64,000 bases of DNA, from assembly GCA_013400975.1 (NCBI GenBank), contig WBMZ01008629.1, forward strand, positions 62,001 to 126,000, written 5' to 3'. Positions 61,143 to 64,000 of this stretch are shown here, piece by piece. Every line of letters starts with the position of its first letter. Position 1 is the first letter of the stretch. The notes beneath the pieces are model-generated. The model was not told where the DNA came from and searched no databases. It saw only the letters and a list, made by a program, of their open reading frames with translations. A program made the position numbers and the translations under genes. Source of the DNA: Atrichornis clamosus. Lineage: Eukaryota; Chordata; Aves; Passeriformes; Menuridae.

Positions 61143-61275
61143 TTGTGCCTCAGTTTCCCTACGTGTGGAAGGGGCACAGTACCACCCCTTGGTGATTTGC
61201 TACGTCTTGACTTACTCATTCTGTAAATTGCTTTGAGATCTTAGGCTGATGAGGAGATAAGGGAAAATTATTGCA
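61143..61275 (+). repeat. Ancient MIR-like amniote SINE relic
   Basis: The landmarks run in order: TTGTGCCTCAGTTTCCCTAC (61144-61163), a GTGTGGAAGGGGCACAGTACC block in place of 'CTGTAAAATGGGGATAATA', and ATTCTGTAAATTGCTTTGAG with ATCTTAGGCTGATGAGGAG (61218-61255). The 'GTAAA..GCTTTGAGATC' 3' part is typical of MIR-like SINEs of amniotes. The 5' half of the element is absent. Confidence 0.6.
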
Positions 61276-63248
61276 GTTTGTGCTCTTGATTAGATAATCA
61301 TCTGCTTAATTTCCTGTGAGTTCAATGAGGCACCTAAGAATTATGCTAAACTGTGGTTTAAGAAGTGACATCATCCCAGTGCTGTACTGTTTGACAAAAC
61401 TCTGAGTGCACCATGGATAACCACTGAAAAATGCTGTTCCAAGGTGTCTGCTGTGCCCCTCCTCGGTGCTCTGCCCAGCAGGGAAGTGAAGTGGGAGGTC
61501 CTAGAGTGAGGGTGCGTGGTCTCTCTGCTCCTGAAGGCAGGAGGCTTCCACCACGCCACAAGTCTTAGCCCAGAAGCAGAGTGCAGCCCTGCTGCCAAGA
61601 GGAGAATCCACTGCAAAGGTACTTTCTAAGCACAGCAGTGCTGTCTTAGCACATTATACTGCTGGATATTTTCCTCCTGAAAACAAAAGGGACTTAAATT
61701 TTTCATTGAAGCTTTTGGGTTCTCTCTTCCCATTTACCTGCCTTATGTCTCACTGCTGCTGGATGCAGGTTTAAAAGGTGTATTTTTATTTATTTTTTGG
61801 TTTTAATGCTCTTAGGATGTTTTCTTTCAGGCCAGAACAGACACGGCTGAGCTCCTGTGTGCTGAACTGCTGGGCGTTGCTTTGTTGTTACCCTGAAGCT
61901 GTAGAGTAGCATCAGCTCACTGCTGTGCCCCAGCTCCCCCAGCTGTGCTATTCTTTTGCTAAAAAATTTCCATCTGGTGTGGGAAAAGTGTAGAAACTAG
62001 TGCTTTTTTCACCTTAAATATTGAGTAGCTACACTAAGGTGAATCCCCACTTGGAAGTGGCTTTGCTCACCTCCAGGAGAGTTGGTATCATTAATGCCAA
62101 AGTCAGAAATCAGGAGGGAGTCAGACAACCCAAGCTGGCTGCTTTCCCCTCCCTCCTGGTCCTCAGTGAAAATCCTGGACAACACAGTTAATCCATTTCC
62201 CTTTTACTGCTCTGACAAAAAGAAAAGGATCCTTATCTCTCTAAACTAGAAGTGGAATGGGAAGCAAGCAGAGGCCTTCCTCTTCCTTATACTTATCATT
62301 TCTTTGTCCCTCTAAATTTGTCTCTGTCCCTGGACCTTAACCTCCCACTCCAAGGGCAGGCCAGGGCAGGCTGATAAGCCCTCTCTGAAACCACTGGTAT
62401 TGAAGCAATTATTCAGCAGCTGCAGCCCTTTGCAGCTGAGCAGAGATTACCATCTCTGTTCATGGGAACACTGTCCTCATGCCTCCTTAATGCCTCCTGG
62501 CCTCCAGACCTTATTTATGGCACCTTCTGGCTGAGTTCCAAAGTGACACAGTTTGGGGATCTTTACTGTGCTTTCTTTGGACTCTGTCCTCAAAACCAAG
62601 GTAACTTTTTTTTTTTTCCTTCCCTGTCTATTCAGCTGCTCATGCTGAATTCCCTTCACAGGACAGCAGCATTCCTCCTCACTCCCGAGAGCCAGTCCTG
62701 TGTGTCTGCTGTCCTTTGGGAGTGCATGCAGTGAGACACAGGCAGGTGAATGCTGCTGAGAGCTGCTCTGCTCCACATGTGCTAACACTTATTGCCTTAG
62801 TTAACAGGTTCCATTCATAGCTGATTTGAATGCAGTTGGGGAAATGTGTCTGCAGCATTTCTATGGATTTAAAAAAAAAGATCTGCCTGTAGTTTCCAGG
62901 CACAAATCATTGCAAAAAGCAGATTTTTACACTTCAAGCTTTGTCAGCTTAGCTCAGAAGTGTGATTGGTTCCCAAGTCTGGGAGTGCAACCTCAAATAC
63001 TTGTGATCACCCTCAATTCAGAGTTGGAAAAAAACTTTCTGGGTGTTGGTTTCCTCTGCTTGAGGAAATAAAAGCCCTATGGGATTATGCAACATTTCAG
63101 CAGAGAGATTAAAAATATCAATATATGCAGCAGAGACTAAAAAAGCCACAAAAAATTTTTAAACCCAAATCCCCGCAGTGGTAACAATGGTGGTGGTGCT
63201 GGCAATATACAAGTGATGGAGAGTAAAAGTGATTTTGGAACATTTTCC
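61276..63248. other. Non-coding sequence, nothing recognised
   Basis: Single-copy sequence with a twelve-T run at 62606-62617. Frames on both strands around 61358-61616 and 62462-62903 have no domain features. No RNA gene or transposon was recognised. Confidence 0.5.
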
Positions 63249-63283
63249 AAAAAAAAAAACCCCAAACCAACCAACCAAACCAG
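63249..63283 (+). repeat. A11-CCCC-AACC simple tract
   Basis: Eleven A, four C, then AAACC and repeated AACC units. It is one of several A-run/C-run junctions in the window and could be a decayed poly(A)-derived microsatellite. Confidence 0.75.
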
Positions 63284-63373
63284 CATCTGCTTTCATTTGC
63301 ACCTGGCATGACCTGGGCCTGTGCCTCTTTCACTGCAGCTCCCCCGGGCACGTGGGAGCATGGGACCATGGAA

Positions 63374-63394
63374 GGGCTGGGGCAGGGGAGTGGG
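63374..63394 (+). other. G-quadruplex motif on the plus strand
   Basis: G tracts of 3, 4, 4 and 3 bases are separated by loops CT, CA and AGT, giving a compact canonical motif. No promoter or gene is recognised nearby. Confidence 0.75.
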
Positions 63395-64000
63395 AGGATC
63401 AGGATTTTTTCTGAGTTATGGATTTAGCAATAAACAATAACGATTTCCCCTTTATATAAGCACCAGTAGGGGAAACAAAACAAACCCTTTGCCTCATTTC
63501 CTGTTGTGTTTTGAGGTTTTTCACCAACAGTGAAAACCACAGTTCATTACGGGAAGTTTTAGTGGTCTGGGTCTGTCAGTGTTTTAAATCAGTATTTGGC
63601 ATCAGCAAATGAGACACTTTTCCCTTGGAGGGGAATTTCACTCTTTTATGTGTGTTTTGTTTGAGAAATGGTGTATTCGCATTTCTTGTCAAGTTCCTCA
63701 TTTATAGGCACTGTGTAAAGCTACGCTAACAAAACCAGCAATGTTTTGAACAGTTTTCCTTCAAGTTGGATGAATAACACTTCACCATTAACCCGCTGCT
63801 TACCAGGGGCTGGGAAGTGTGGCAGTCACTGGTCTGCTCTCAGCTTAATATCACAGCCTCTTTGTAGATGAGTATTCATCAGTGAACTCATTCTGGAGGG
63901 AGTTCTGAGCTTGAGATGCTGGTAAATTTTTATGGAGTTAGTAGGTTTGTTATGCCTCATCTGGGCCGTTGGGATGGTGTTGTGTGAGGTGCTGTACATA
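63395..64000. other. Non-coding sequence to the window edge
   Basis: AT-rich sequence without a recognised gene, repeat family or RNA gene. Any exon beginning near the right edge would be cut off and cannot be judged. Confidence 0.5.

Noticed and set aside
1..64000. CRISPR array, prokaryotic operon, plasmid origin or endogenous retrovirus
   Set aside because: No regularly spaced repeats, no LTR pair, no gag/pol-like frame, no bacterial gene density or ribosome-binding pattern. The CR1 ends place the DNA in a bird genome.

Overview
This window looks like ordinary non-coding nuclear DNA from a bird. Two truncated fragments carry the 3' end of the CR1 LINE typical of avian genomes: 6347-6445 and 46083-46209, both on the minus strand. 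The rest is about 40-45 % G+C by eye, poor in repeats, dotted with very old SINE relics of MIR type, and interrupted by a few short CpG-rich stretches. No prokaryotic, plasmid or viral gene organisation is visible.

I find no protein-coding gene I can defend. Open frames are short, often begin at non-ATG codons, overlap on both strands, and are longest where G+C is high and stop codons are rare. None shows a recognisable domain, family motif or conserved exon with flanking splice sites. No tRNA, rRNA or known microRNA was recognised. The window is best read as an intergenic region or part of a large intron.

Layout: 1-6.4 kb holds two CpG-rich stretches (3590-3900, 5460-5815), the second joined to an old MIR copy, plus a 71-bp-period duplication and a CR1 fragment. 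6.4-19 kb is single-copy sequence with one strong CpG island (10195-10805) and scattered POU, SOX and forkhead-type motifs. 19-26 kb is AT-rich and contains the most curious local structure, two related 83-bp blocks about 655 bp apart (22244-22326 and 22899-22980). 26-32 kb contains the longest ATG-initiated open frame (26502-27329, probably non-coding), a MIR relic and a second CpG island (30925-31375) beside a T19 tract. 32-47 kb holds a possible non-coding terminal exon (35578-36881), a weak CTCF-like site, a CR1 fragment and two MIR relics. 47-64 kb is single-copy sequence with a CAAA-rich tract, one MIR relic and two G-quadruplex motifs.

What the parts may do together is inference only: CpG islands and AT-rich candidate conserved blocks without adjacent genes would suit a regulatory landscape for a distant gene, or unannotated lncRNA promoters. 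I did not find a new biological system. All calls are from reading by eye, without alignment, and repeat-family names rest on remembered consensus patterns.
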